A stretch of 64,000 bases of DNA from Sphingopyxis sp. BSN-002 (lineage in GTDB: Bacteria; Pseudomonadota; Alphaproteobacteria; Sphingomonadales; Sphingomonadaceae). Below, piece after piece: positions 1-8,240 of the stretch. The DNA lies in assembly GCF_022024275.1 (NCBI RefSeq), contig NZ_CP091804.1:1692501-1756500 (forward strand), in the 5' to 3' direction. Under the pieces are notes generated by a model, which made no database searches, was not told where the DNA came from, and worked only from the letters and a program-made list of their open reading frames with translations. Position 1 is the first letter of the stretch; every line of letters begins with the position of its first letter. A program made the translations under genes and the position numbers.

Positions 1-1235
1 TCTCGGTTTCGCTCGCCGTCGCGTGGGGAATCGCGCTGGTGATTCTCGCCGCCGCAAAGCCGCTTTCGTGGCTCTATGGCGATCCGAAACTGTTCCCGCT
101 GATGCTGGTCATCGGCTCTTCCTATCTGTTCGTCCCGCTGGCGATCGTGCCGACCGCCCTTCGCCAGCGTGCGATGGACTTCCGGTCGGACTTCATGATC
201 GAGGTCGGCGCCTCGATCACCAACGCAGCCGTCGCGATCAGCCTCGCCGCGGCGGGCAAGGGCCCGATGGCGCTCGCATGGGGGGCGCTCGCGCAGCAGG
301 TCGCGCGCGCGCTCGTCAGCCAGTGGCGAAACGGCTGGATCTTTCCCTGGCCGCTGCGATTCGCGGGCGCTTCGCACGTGCTTCGCTTCGGCGGCGGGTC
401 GACCCTCCTGCAAATCTTCGATTCGGTCGGCACCCGCTCGCCCGACCTGATCGTCGGCGGCATCGCGGGGAATACCGCAGTCGGTCTCTATTCGCGCGCG
501 AGCGGGCTGGCGGTGCAGCTCGTCAACCTGATGACGGGCGCGGTGAACAGCGTCTTCTATCCCGCGCTGGCGCAGATGCGGAACGAGGGCAAGTCGCTCG
601 GCGAGCCGTATCTGCGACTCGTTGCCGGCTACACCGGGATCGTCTGGCCCGCGCTCGCGGGACTTGCGGTCGCTTCCTATCCGCTGGTCCACGCGCTCTA
701 TGGTCCGCGCTGGACCGAGGTCGCACCGATTCTCAGCCTGCTCGCGATCGCCGAGATGATCTTCGTCGCGCTGCCGATGAGCGTGCAGGTGCCGATATTG
801 CTCGGGCGGCTCGACGGCGTGCTGAAGCGCACCGGTACCGCGACCGCGGTCGCCGTTGCCCTGCTTTTCGTCGGCGCGCGATATGGCGGGCAGGCAGCGG
901 CTTCCGCCTATGTCCTCTACGCCGCAATATGGTTCGTGCTCTATGTCGTCTTCCTGCGCAGCCTCACCGGCTTCAGCTGGAGCGGGCTGTTCGCCGACTA
1001 TGCCCGCAGCCTGCTTGGCGCGGCCGCGGCGGTCGCCCCGCTCCTCGCCTGCTATCGCTGGCTGACGCCGCCGACCGCGATGAGCTTCGGCGAGCTGATC
1101 CCGCCGGTCATAGCGGGGGTTCTCCTCTGGCTGGGAACGCTGGTCGCGATTCGGCACCCGATCGTCCCCGACATCAGGCATCTCGCAAGCGTGACGATCG
1201 GTCGCTTCGCTCGCCGGCGCGCAAGCGAGAGCTGA
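1..1235 (+). CDS. Wzx-like polysaccharide flippase / O-antigen exporter, 5'-truncated by the window edge
   Basis: The reading frame is open from base 3 to the TGA at 1233-1235, so about 410 C-terminal residues are visible and the true start lies upstream. The visible part consists of successive hydrophobic segments separated by short basic loops, as in MOP-superfamily lipopolysaccharide exporters that flip undecaprenyl-linked oligosaccharides across the inner membrane. Segments such as LIVGGIAGNTAVGLYSRASG and VFYPALAQM are typical of this family. It ends in a basic cytoplasmic tail. A GT2 glycosyltransferase starts 3 bases downstream, which supports an exopolysaccharide or O-antigen operon. 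The exact substrate cannot be told. Confidence 0.8.
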   Translation, partial: SVSLAVAWGIALVILAAAKPLSWLYGDPKLFPLMLVIGSSYLFVPLAIVPTALRQRAMDFRSDFMIEVGASITNAAVAISLAAAGKGPMALAWGALAQQVARALVSQWRNGWIFPWPLRFAGASHVLRFGGGSTLLQIFDSVGTRSPDLIVGGIAGNTAVGLYSRASGLAVQLVNLMTGAVNSVFYPALAQMRNEGKSLGEPYLRLVAGYTGIVWPALAGLAVASYPLVHALYGPRWTEVAPILSLLAIAEMIFVALPMSVQVPILLGRLDGVLKRTGTATAVAVALLFVGARYGGQAAASAYVLYAAIWFVLYVVFLRSLTGFSWSGLFADYARSLLGAAAAVAPLLACYRWLTPPTAMSFGELIPPVIAGVLLWLGTLVAIRHPIVPDIRHLASVTIGRFARRRASES

Positions 1236-1238
1236 ACG

Positions 1239-2216
1239 ATGGCGGACGTCAGCGTTATTATCGCAACCTATCGCCGCCCGCACCTGATCGGCAGGGCGCT
1301 CGACAGCATCGCGCGCCAGACGATGCCCCCGCGCGAGATTATCGTCGTCGACGATGCGTCAGGCGACGATACCGGAGAGGTCGTGGCGTCCTGGTCGCGG
1401 CAGAACGGCATTGTCGTCAAGTTCATCACGGCCGAAGTGAACGGCGGTGCAGGCGTAGCGCGCAATCTTGGCATGGCGGCGGCGACAGCCCCGTTGATCG
1501 CCTTTCTCGATTCGGACGATGAATTTGCGCCCGACGCCCTCGAGCGTCTCGCTGCGCCGCTGGCGAATCATCCGGACGCGGTCGTCAGTTTCGCCGATGC
1601 GATGCAGCATTGGGCCGACGACACGCCGAGCATTCCGATGATGCGCCGGTGCCTGACCCCCGGGGTCGATGCCGATTCCATCGAGGGCGACCTTTTCCGT
1701 CTGAAGGATCCGCAATCGGTACTGCTGCTGACCAGCATGATCCCGACCTGCGCCGCGCTATTCCGCCGCGCCGCCGCCGAGGCCGCCGGCTGGATGCCCG
1801 ACTATCGCCACGGCGAGGACTGGATATTCTGGCTGAAGCTGACCGATCGCGGGGATTTCCTGTGTCAGTTCATCGATGTCGCGACGGTCCACCGACAGGG
1901 CGACAATCTGACCGGCAGCGAGCACGATTTACGCAACGCGCAAATGACCCTCGATGCCTTCCTGAAACTGCGCGCGGGCGACTTCGGTGTCGCGTTGACC
2001 GATACAAACCGGCGCCGGCTCGATGCAGCGATCGCCGAAAAGGCGGGCCACCTCCGTTACCACGCCTCGCGAAAGGGATTCGGAAGCTGGTGGAAAACGA
2101 TCGGTTCGGCCGAGGCGCGCGCCACCGGCGGGCGGCTGCATCATCTGCTCGTCGACCCTAAAAGCCTGATTCGCTCGTTGCGCTTCAGCCTCGGCCGGGA
2201 TCAGGACGCGATATAG
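1239..2216 (+). CDS. Family 2 glycosyltransferase
   Basis: 325-residue GT-A fold enzyme, expected to transfer a sugar from a nucleotide-sugar donor during surface polysaccharide synthesis at the cytoplasmic face. It opens with the GT2 signature VSVIIATYRRP (residues 4-14). VVDDAS follows at 36-41, the metal-binding DSDD at 91-94, and the catalytic-type GEDW at 192-195. There are no transmembrane segments. The start is only 3 bases after the flippase stop, so the two are probably co-transcribed. The 3' end overlaps the convergent CBS gene by 16 bases. Donor and acceptor sugars cannot be predicted. Confidence 0.9.
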   Translation: MADVSVIIATYRRPHLIGRALDSIARQTMPPREIIVVDDASGDDTGEVVASWSRQNGIVVKFITAEVNGGAGVARNLGMAAATAPLIAFLDSDDEFAPDALERLAAPLANHPDAVVSFADAMQHWADDTPSIPMMRRCLTPGVDADSIEGDLFRLKDPQSVLLLTSMIPTCAALFRRAAAEAAGWMPDYRHGEDWIFWLKLTDRGDFLCQFIDVATVHRQGDNLTGSEHDLRNAQMTLDAFLKLRAGDFGVALTDTNRRRLDAAIAEKAGHLRYHASRKGFGSWWKTIGSAEARATGGRLHHLLVDPKSLIRSLRFSLGRDQDAI

Positions 2217-2626
2217 TCGCGCATCGCCGCGGCCTCGGCCTCGATATGGTCGATGCGATGCTTGACGAGGTCGCCGATCGACACGAACCCGGTGAGGCGC
2301 CCGTCGTCGACGACGGGCAGGTGGCGGATACGCTTTTGCGTCATCAGCGACAGCGCCGCGATCACCGCCATCCGCGAATCGCAGGTAACGGGTGATTTGG
2401 TCATCACTTCGTCGAGGCTGCGGTCGAGCGCCTCGGGACCATAGGACGACATCAGCCGGACAAGGTCGCGCTCGGAAAAAATGCCCACGATAACGTCGCT
2501 CTCGACCACCGGCACCGCGCCGATGCGGTGCTGGGCAAGCAGATCGATGACCGCGCGTACCGTATCCGCCGGCCGCGCCGCGATCACCGCGCCCGTACGC
2601 CCGTGAAGAATCGCTCCGATGGTCAT
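2201..2626 (-). CDS. Tandem CBS-domain protein
   Basis: 141 residues made almost entirely of two CBS domains (about 8-65 and 73-130), a Bateman module that usually binds adenosine nucleotides. GIFSERDLVR (about 48-57) and GFVSIGDLVKHRI (near the C-terminus) are the characteristic CBS end motifs. No catalytic domain is attached, so it is a stand-alone nucleotide sensor of unknown partner. The ATG at 2626 follows a GGGAG ribosome-binding site. It is convergent with the glycosyltransferase and divergent from the small membrane gene at 2743. Confidence 0.88.
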   Translation of the reverse strand: MTIGAILHGRTGAVIAARPADTVRAVIDLLAQHRIGAVPVVESDVIVGIFSERDLVRLMSSYGPEALDRSLDEVMTKSPVTCDSRMAVIAALSLMTQKRIRHLPVVDDGRLTGFVSIGDLVKHRIDHIEAEAAAMRDYIAS

Positions 2627-2742
2627 AGGTGCCGCTCCCGTTCTTTTCCGTTGCGACGCGAGCCTATCATGATTCGCCGCGAAGCCAAAAGGGACGCCTT
2701 TGCCGCTTGGCCTGACGCCCGGCTTGGTTCATGGAAGTCCGC

Positions 2743-3051
2743 ATGGTCAAACCCTCGCCTCTCGACGATCGCACGACGTCAAGCGTTGCATGGGCGCGCT
2801 ATCGCCGGCTCATGAAGGGCATGGCGATCGTGTCGTTCGGCGCGGTCGTGCTGGCGCTCGCCTGGCTGCGCTATTCGATCGGCGACCAGTTCAGCATCCA
2901 CATGGTGATCGCGACCGCGGCGGGCGTCGGCCTGTCGGTCATGCTGGGCGCCGCATTGATGGGGCTCGTCTTCCTGTCGAGCGGTAGCGGCCATGACGAG
3001 GCGATCGAAGACCCGTTCGAAAACGATCCGGACATGAACCATGACCGATAA
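2743..3051 (+). CDS. Small two-helix inner membrane protein, function unknown
   Basis: About 102 residues with two hydrophobic helices (roughly residues 25-42 and 52-75), a short basic N-terminus and an acidic C-terminal tail. I chose the ATG at 2743 because GGAAG sits about 7 bases upstream. The in-frame ATG at 2731 has no clear ribosome-binding site. The C-terminus overlaps the thioesterase start by 11 bases, so the two are likely translationally coupled. I do not recognise the family. Confidence 0.65.
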   Translation: MVKPSPLDDRTTSSVAWARYRRLMKGMAIVSFGAVVLALAWLRYSIGDQFSIHMVIATAAGVGLSVMLGAALMGLVFLSSGSGHDEAIEDPFENDPDMNHDR

Positions 3052-3427
3052 GCCGGACTGCCCGCGCGATCCGATCCTGCGGGTCGTTCCGAGGCCCGCG
3101 GACATCAACGCCAACGGTCATATCTTCGGCGGCTGGGTGCTCAGCCAGATGGACATCGCCGGCGGCATCGTCGCCGGGCGCGAAGCACAGGGCGCGGTCG
3201 CGACCGTGGCGATCGAGACGATGGAATTCATCGCGCCGATCCTGTTGCGCGACATCATCTCGATCTATGCGCACATCGAACGGCGCGGGCGCACCTCGCT
3301 CGCGATCCGGCTCGAGGTGATCGCGACGCGCGACCGGGGCGAGAATGAGGTGAAAGTGACCGAAGGCGTCTTTACCTTCGTCGCGCTCGACGAGAATCAT
3401 CGCCCCCGCCCGCTCCCCGCGACCTAG
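3041..3427 (+). CDS. YciA-type acyl-CoA thioesterase
   Basis: 128-residue hotdog-fold hydrolase that should cleave fatty acyl-CoA to the free acid and CoA in the cytosol. Residues 20-39 (ADINANGHIFGGWVLSQMDI) match the hallmark of the YciA/acyl-CoA hydrolase group, including the conserved Asn and the GG turn. Length fits a single hotdog domain that oligomerises. The start lies inside the upstream small membrane gene. The stop overlaps the convergent DUF4139 gene by 4 bases. Confidence 0.88.
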   Translation: MTDKPDCPRDPILRVVPRPADINANGHIFGGWVLSQMDIAGGIVAGREAQGAVATVAIETMEFIAPILLRDIISIYAHIERRGRTSLAIRLEVIATRDRGENEVKVTEGVFTFVALDENHRPRPLPAT

Positions 3428-5124
3428 TCCTCGGGCCCCTCCCAATCGTCCTGATTGTCGGCACCGATGCGCGCCACTTCGCGGACACGATAGTCGATCG
3501 TCTTCTTGCCTTCGGCGGGAACGACGACTGACCATATCCGCTTGCCGTCGCGCTCCTTCACCGGCTTGCCGATCCGGTCGATCGCATAATATTGATCGTT
3601 CGCGAAGCTGACCTCGACCGGTTCGGCGGTCTCGCCGTCATTCTCGATCGTAAGGCGATAGCGCGTCCAGCCCTCGCCCGAATCGAGTTCGTCCTGGTCG
3701 GTGTTGAGCGGAAGATTGTCGGGTTCCGGCAGATCGAAATCGACGAGTTCGCCGACCGCCTTGTCCTTCACCTTGCTCTCGGCCGCCAGCATCGGCTCGC
3801 CGGCGGGGCTTTGGAAGAAGGTCACCTGCCCGCCGGGAAGCGGTTCGCCGAGAACGCCTCCCTTTTTGTTGTCGATCCGCAGGACGACCTTGTCCGGGTA
3901 ATAATCGTCCCCGCGGACCTCGACGATGTTCAGCATCTGCGCCGCGACGCCCGGCTTTTCCAGAAAGGCGATCTGCTTGCGGCTCTGCGCGCCGAGCGTC
4001 GTCGGTTGCGGGACGCGGTACAGCTTGTAGTCGCCGATATCCTCGCGCGGCGCGATGCGGCTGCCGGTAACGACGATGTCGGCGCCGCAATCATCGTCCT
4101 CGCCGCCGCAACCGCCGCCACCGTAGAAGAAGCCGATGCTCATTCCGTCGGCGTAGTCCGGAGTGTCGATCGGCAGCCTGTCGGGCGTGAACAGCCGGTC
4201 GCGGAAGGGCGCGTTGCCGGTGTTGCCCATCCCCCAGCAATCGAACCACACCTCTATATTGTCGGGGCTCCAGGGATCCTCGTCCTTCTCGCGCTGAAGC
4301 TCCTCCTCTTCGCGCCAGCTGTCCTCGTCGTCGGCAGCCGGCGCCTGCCGGAAAAAGGCGATCCGCCCCGCGATCACCGCCATGTCGGCCTTTTCGAAGC
4401 TGGTCGAATCGCCACTCGCCACGGTCAGCCACGCGAAGAGGTCGACCGATTCGGCCTTGGCGTCGACCTGTCCGACATAATTCGACTGCCAGTCGAAATT
4501 CGTCGCCAGATAAGTGAGTTCCAGCGTCGTGCGTCCGCCCGGCTGATCGCCGAGCATCATCGACAGCGTCGGCACGGGATTCAGGCCTGCCGGCACCGAA
4601 TCGTAAAGCATCGTCTGCGGCAGGCCGCTGCACTGGACCGCCTCGACCCCGCCCTTGTGCTCCACGATCAGCGCCTCCGGACCCGAACGGATGCGCACCG
4701 GCTCATAGGTCGCCTTGCCCGTCGCCCGGTCGGTGGTGCGGAGCAGCACGCGCTGACCCGTAAAGGCGTCGATCAGGCCGCGCTGCGACAGGAGACGGCG
4801 ATCGAAGTTCTTTTCGCGCGGCCGCCCCTTCGGTCCGCGGAGCAAGGCGCTTTCAGGAAGAATGCTGCTCGACACCCCTTCGAAGCGCACGGTCACCGGC
4901 CCGGGCGGCAGATCGACCGTGCGCGTCTCGCGAATCAGCGCAAAGCCGCCCAGCCCCTCCGAATCGTCGAGCGCCGGCAGCGCGGTATCGGTGTCGCGCG
5001 CGGGATCGCGATAGAGGCTGATCGCGACATGGTCGGGTTTCGGCGAGGCGACGACGGGCGGGTCGGCCGCACGCGCCGGCAGCGCCGCAAGGAACATCAA
5101 CAAGGCGAGCGCGGCGCGCCGCAT
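3424..5124 (-). CDS. Exported DUF4139 protein, type B (fourth gene of the cassette)
   Basis: 566 residues beginning with a signal peptide (cleavage likely after ARA, about residue 19). The body aligns by eye with the type-B neighbour at 6641-8230: RETRTVDLPPG near 65, LLSQRGLIDAF near 111, DRATGK near 132, LTYLATNFDWQSNYV near 203, then DIGDYKLYRVP near 362. The region from 205 on is the DUF4139 beta-rich domain. Residues 260-348 form a long acidic and glycine-rich insert that ends in DIVVTGSRI (349-357, bases 4054-4080). That motif resembles a TonB box, which is unexpected outside TonB-dependent receptors. Start ATG lies 3 bases after the preceding stop, so it is co-translated with the type-A gene. 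Biochemical function of the family is unknown. Confidence 0.8.
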   Translation of the reverse strand: MRRAALALLMFLAALPARAADPPVVASPKPDHVAISLYRDPARDTDTALPALDDSEGLGGFALIRETRTVDLPPGPVTVRFEGVSSSILPESALLRGPKGRPREKNFDRRLLSQRGLIDAFTGQRVLLRTTDRATGKATYEPVRIRSGPEALIVEHKGGVEAVQCSGLPQTMLYDSVPAGLNPVPTLSMMLGDQPGGRTTLELTYLATNFDWQSNYVGQVDAKAESVDLFAWLTVASGDSTSFEKADMAVIAGRIAFFRQAPAADDEDSWREEEELQREKDEDPWSPDNIEVWFDCWGMGNTGNAPFRDRLFTPDRLPIDTPDYADGMSIGFFYGGGGCGGEDDDCGADIVVTGSRIAPREDIGDYKLYRVPQPTTLGAQSRKQIAFLEKPGVAAQMLNIVEVRGDDYYPDKVVLRIDNKKGGVLGEPLPGGQVTFFQSPAGEPMLAAESKVKDKAVGELVDFDLPEPDNLPLNTDQDELDSGEGWTRYRLTIENDGETAEPVEVSFANDQYYAIDRIGKPVKERDGKRIWSVVVPAEGKKTIDYRVREVARIGADNQDDWEGPED

Positions 5125-5127
5125 CGC

Positions 5128-6615
5128 TCAGTTCAGCGTGTCGTACTGGACGGTAAGTTCGGTGCGCCCGTTCGCGGGGATCGTCACCATCCACTTCCGC
5201 TCGTTCCACCCCGGATCGGGCTCGGCCTTGATGCTCTCGGCCGAAACGCGGGTATCGTTGCTGTACGAATCGAGCCCGTTCTGCGTGAATTCGACCGTCA
5301 CCGCCTGCGGCCGCGCGTTGGTGAAGATATAGCGCATCTGCGTGCGCCAGAAATTGCGCTTCACGTCGACCGCGACGGTCGAGGTCACCCCGTCCTTGCG
5401 GATTCGATATTGCGTGGTCTCGGTCCATTGCTCCTCGGTCAGCTTCTCGCGCTTTTCGAGGATCGGCTGATATTTGACGTCAAAGGCGCGCCCGGTCGCG
5501 AGCGACAGGCTGGAACCCGCAGGCGTGTGGCTGATATGCGATTCGCCGACGAACTGGGCCTGACCGCGCGCATCCTTGACATAGAGGCGCACCGCTCCGG
5601 CCGGCATCGCATCGCCCACCCCGCCCTTGCCGGTCGAGAAGCGATAAGTCGAAAGCGCGCTTTCCGCCTCCTCGAACGAACGCAGCCGGTCGAGCGAGGC
5701 CGCATAGCCGCGCGTCGCGGGAACCCCCATCACGTCGAGGAAGGCGATCTGTTTCTGCTGCGCGCTGGCGATCGTCGTGCGGTCGGCGACCGGATAGGCA
5801 TACATGTCGGCGAGCGCCTCGGCCTTCGCCTTCTCGGTCCCCGCGCTCGTCATCGCCGGCGGCTCGCTGTCGTTGCCGCCGCGGTTGCGCCGCACGCCGA
5901 TGTCGTTCGCGGCGACAAGCAGCAGCTTCGCGTTGGCGAAGCCGGTGCCGCTGCCGTTCTTGAGCGTTACCCAGCCCTGCAGGTCGATCGCCTTCGCCGC
6001 CTCGTCGTATAATGCGACATAATCGGCGCGCCAGCTGAGGCCTTCGGAAAGATAGCGCAGGGTCAGCGGACGCGGGCCGGCAACCTTCGAATCGACGGTG
6101 ACCGACAGGGTCGGCCGCGCGCGCAAATTGGTCGGGATACCGTCAAAGATGACGCGAACGGGAAGGCTGTCGTCGCGCAATATCTCGATCCGCCCGCCAA
6201 CGTCGAGGACGACTCCGCCATTCACGGCGAGGACTTTCGCGCGCTCGCGCGTCTCGGCCCCCGTCGCGGGATTGGTGCGGATCAGCGTGATCTCCTGCCC
6301 CACCGCCTTTTGCATCATCGCGGTCGGCGAAAGCAGGTCGAAGTCGAAATTCTGCTCTACGATCTCCAGACCCGTGCCCGTCAGGCTGACCGTCTCGGGC
6401 CGGATACGGCTCGACACGTCGGGAAATTCGACCCGGCTCTCGCCCGCAGGCAAGGTCGTCGACCGCGTGTCGGTGACCAGCGCGAGTTCGCCCGAGTAGA
6501 CTGTCACGGCGACATCGCCCTGCCCGCCGGTGCTGACGGTCTGCTGCGCGGCTACCGGTGCCGCAAGCGCGAACCCCGCGAGCAGCATCACGCCCCTCTT
6601 CGATGCCTTTGTCAT
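5128..6615 (-). CDS. Exported DUF4139 protein, type A (third gene of the cassette)
   Basis: 495 residues. The ATG at 6615 is preceded by GGGGAGGGG and begins a clear signal peptide ending in AAPVAAQ. An upstream in-frame extension has no export signal at its end and is rejected. The mature protein shows the type-A pattern shared with the gene at 8241-9623: FPDVSSRIRPETVSLTG, EQNFDFDLLSP, RTNPATGAE, LSWRADYVALYDE, and SAQQKQIAFLDV near the middle. DUF4139 occupies roughly the last 300 residues. No membrane anchor is visible, so it is probably periplasmic. It is the second A copy of an A-B pair that occurs twice in tandem. Confidence 0.8.
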   Translation of the reverse strand: MTKASKRGVMLLAGFALAAPVAAQQTVSTGGQGDVAVTVYSGELALVTDTRSTTLPAGESRVEFPDVSSRIRPETVSLTGTGLEIVEQNFDFDLLSPTAMMQKAVGQEITLIRTNPATGAETRERAKVLAVNGGVVLDVGGRIEILRDDSLPVRVIFDGIPTNLRARPTLSVTVDSKVAGPRPLTLRYLSEGLSWRADYVALYDEAAKAIDLQGWVTLKNGSGTGFANAKLLLVAANDIGVRRNRGGNDSEPPAMTSAGTEKAKAEALADMYAYPVADRTTIASAQQKQIAFLDVMGVPATRGYAASLDRLRSFEEAESALSTYRFSTGKGGVGDAMPAGAVRLYVKDARGQAQFVGESHISHTPAGSSLSLATGRAFDVKYQPILEKREKLTEEQWTETTQYRIRKDGVTSTVAVDVKRNFWRTQMRYIFTNARPQAVTVEFTQNGLDSYSNDTRVSAESIKAEPDPGWNERKWMVTIPANGRTELTVQYDTLN

Positions 6616-6640
6616 GACGCCCCCCTCCCCGATGCCACGC

Positions 6641-8230
6641 TCAGCGCGGCTTGTGCCGGAATGTCTGAATGACCTGGTCGTTCGCCGGAACGCGGACACG
6701 CCAGACCCAGGCGTCGCCGCGCCGTTCCCATCCTTCGGGTTCGGGGTCGAGCTTCAGCGGGACGAGCATCTCGACCTCGGCGTCAAAGGGGCGGGCGTTG
6801 GTCAGCGTGACCTCCCACAAACGGCCATCCTTGTTCTCGGGATCCATCCGGACGATCGTCCGCGCCTGCACCGCCGGGCTGGTACCGATATCGTAATCGA
6901 CGCGCTCGCCCTTGGCCTTGTCGCCGATTTTCGCCTCGCCGACGAGCAGGCGGCGATCGCCTATCATCTCGAACACCGTGGCCATGCCGGCGGGAAGCGC
7001 GAAACCGAGCCCGTCCGATTCGCGATTCTGCACGCGAAGCCGCATCATCAGCGGAACCGGCGTGTCGCCGTAATTCTGATAGACTGTGCCCGCATATAGC
7101 TGTTCGACCGCGACCCTGTCGCTGGCAAGCAGCGCGACCTGCTTCTGTCCCTTGGCCGACACATCGACGCGAAAGGGCACGCGATAGAATTTGAGATCGC
7201 CCAGATCTTCGGGCGGCGGTGGGGGCGGCGGCGCAGGCGGTGGCGGCGGTGCGGGCGCGGGAGGCGGCGCCATGGCATAGCCGCGGCGGCTCGCGGTCAC
7301 GACGACATCCTCGGTCGCCTTCTCCTCGAAGCGCTCATATTCGATGACCGGCGGCAATTCCCAGAGCGGATGCGTGCTCGTGATGTCCATCGGCCAGCAG
7401 CGGAGGATCAGCGGCCCCGGCGTGCTGCGCGGCAGCGGCGGGCTGTACATCTTGTTCAGCCGCCCCGCGATCACGTTGAGCTGCGCGTTCGGGAAGCTGG
7501 TCACGCCCCCGTTCGCGACAGTGATCCAGCCGGTGAGCCCCAGCGTCTTTCCGTCAGCCCCGCGATCGGCGACATAATTGGCCGCCCAGTCGAAGCCTTC
7601 CGCCAGATAGAGAAGCTGAACCGTCACGGTACGTGCGGTTTTGCTTTCCACGAGCACCGACAGGGTCGGCTTCGCCGACAGGTCCCTGGGTACCCGCTGG
7701 TAGAGCATCCGCTCGGGCAGTCCCGAACAGCCGAGCGCCTGATAGCCGGCCGCGGTCTGCAGGATCACACCGCCGGTCGGGCCGGCCTGGATCAGGGCCT
7801 CTTCTTCAACGACCTTTCCGGTCGCGCGATCGGTGCGGCGGACCGTGACGCTGCGTTTGAGGTACGCGTCGACGAGACCCGCGGGCGAAAGCAGCCGTGC
7901 GTCGCGATTCTTTTCGATTACGCCGTCGGGAAGCCCGCTGACGACCGCGGTTTCGGGGAGCAGTCCCTCGGCGACCCCCTCGAAGCGCAGCACCGACACG
8001 CCCGCCGGCAGCGTCACCTTGCGGGTCTCGGTGATGAAGGCAAAACCTTGCGGCCAGTTCGGATTGATCCCGCCGCCGCCGCGATCGGGCGCGCGATAGA
8101 CAGTGACTGCGCTATTGGCGATCGATGACGAGACGACGACCGCCGGTTCGGGTCTGGCATTCTGCGCAAGCGCGGGCAGCGGCGCCAGCAGCGCCGCGGC
8201 GAAAATCAGCAGGGGCCAGGCCCGCGCCAC
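6641..8230 (-). CDS. Exported DUF4139 protein, type B (second gene of the cassette)
   Basis: 529 residues starting at a GTG 10 bases after the upstream stop, with GAGGT overlapping that stop as ribosome-binding site. A signal peptide (cleavage after ALA, about residue 22) is followed by the type-B framework: TETRKVTLPAG, LLSPAGLVDAY, DRATGK, LLYLAEGFDWAANYV, EDLGDLKFYRVP. Between the two halves lies DVVVTASRR (308-316, bases 7283-7309), a TonB-box-like motif, followed by an almost pure proline/alanine stretch at about 321-340. Such a Pro-rich spacer could form an extended, accessible linker. Family function is unknown. Confidence 0.8.
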   Translation of the reverse strand: MARAWPLLIFAAALLAPLPALAQNARPEPAVVVSSSIANSAVTVYRAPDRGGGGINPNWPQGFAFITETRKVTLPAGVSVLRFEGVAEGLLPETAVVSGLPDGVIEKNRDARLLSPAGLVDAYLKRSVTVRRTDRATGKVVEEEALIQAGPTGGVILQTAAGYQALGCSGLPERMLYQRVPRDLSAKPTLSVLVESKTARTVTVQLLYLAEGFDWAANYVADRGADGKTLGLTGWITVANGGVTSFPNAQLNVIAGRLNKMYSPPLPRSTPGPLILRCWPMDITSTHPLWELPPVIEYERFEEKATEDVVVTASRRGYAMAPPPAPAPPPPPAPPPPPPPEDLGDLKFYRVPFRVDVSAKGQKQVALLASDRVAVEQLYAGTVYQNYGDTPVPLMMRLRVQNRESDGLGFALPAGMATVFEMIGDRRLLVGEAKIGDKAKGERVDYDIGTSPAVQARTIVRMDPENKDGRLWEVTLTNARPFDAEVEMLVPLKLDPEPEGWERRGDAWVWRVRVPANDQVIQTFRHKPR

Positions 8231-8240
8231 CGGTTCGACC

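Noticed and set aside
3592..6012. 806-codon plus-strand frame across two DUF4139 genes
   Set aside because: It crosses the boundary between two real genes in antisense and has no signal, domain or start site.
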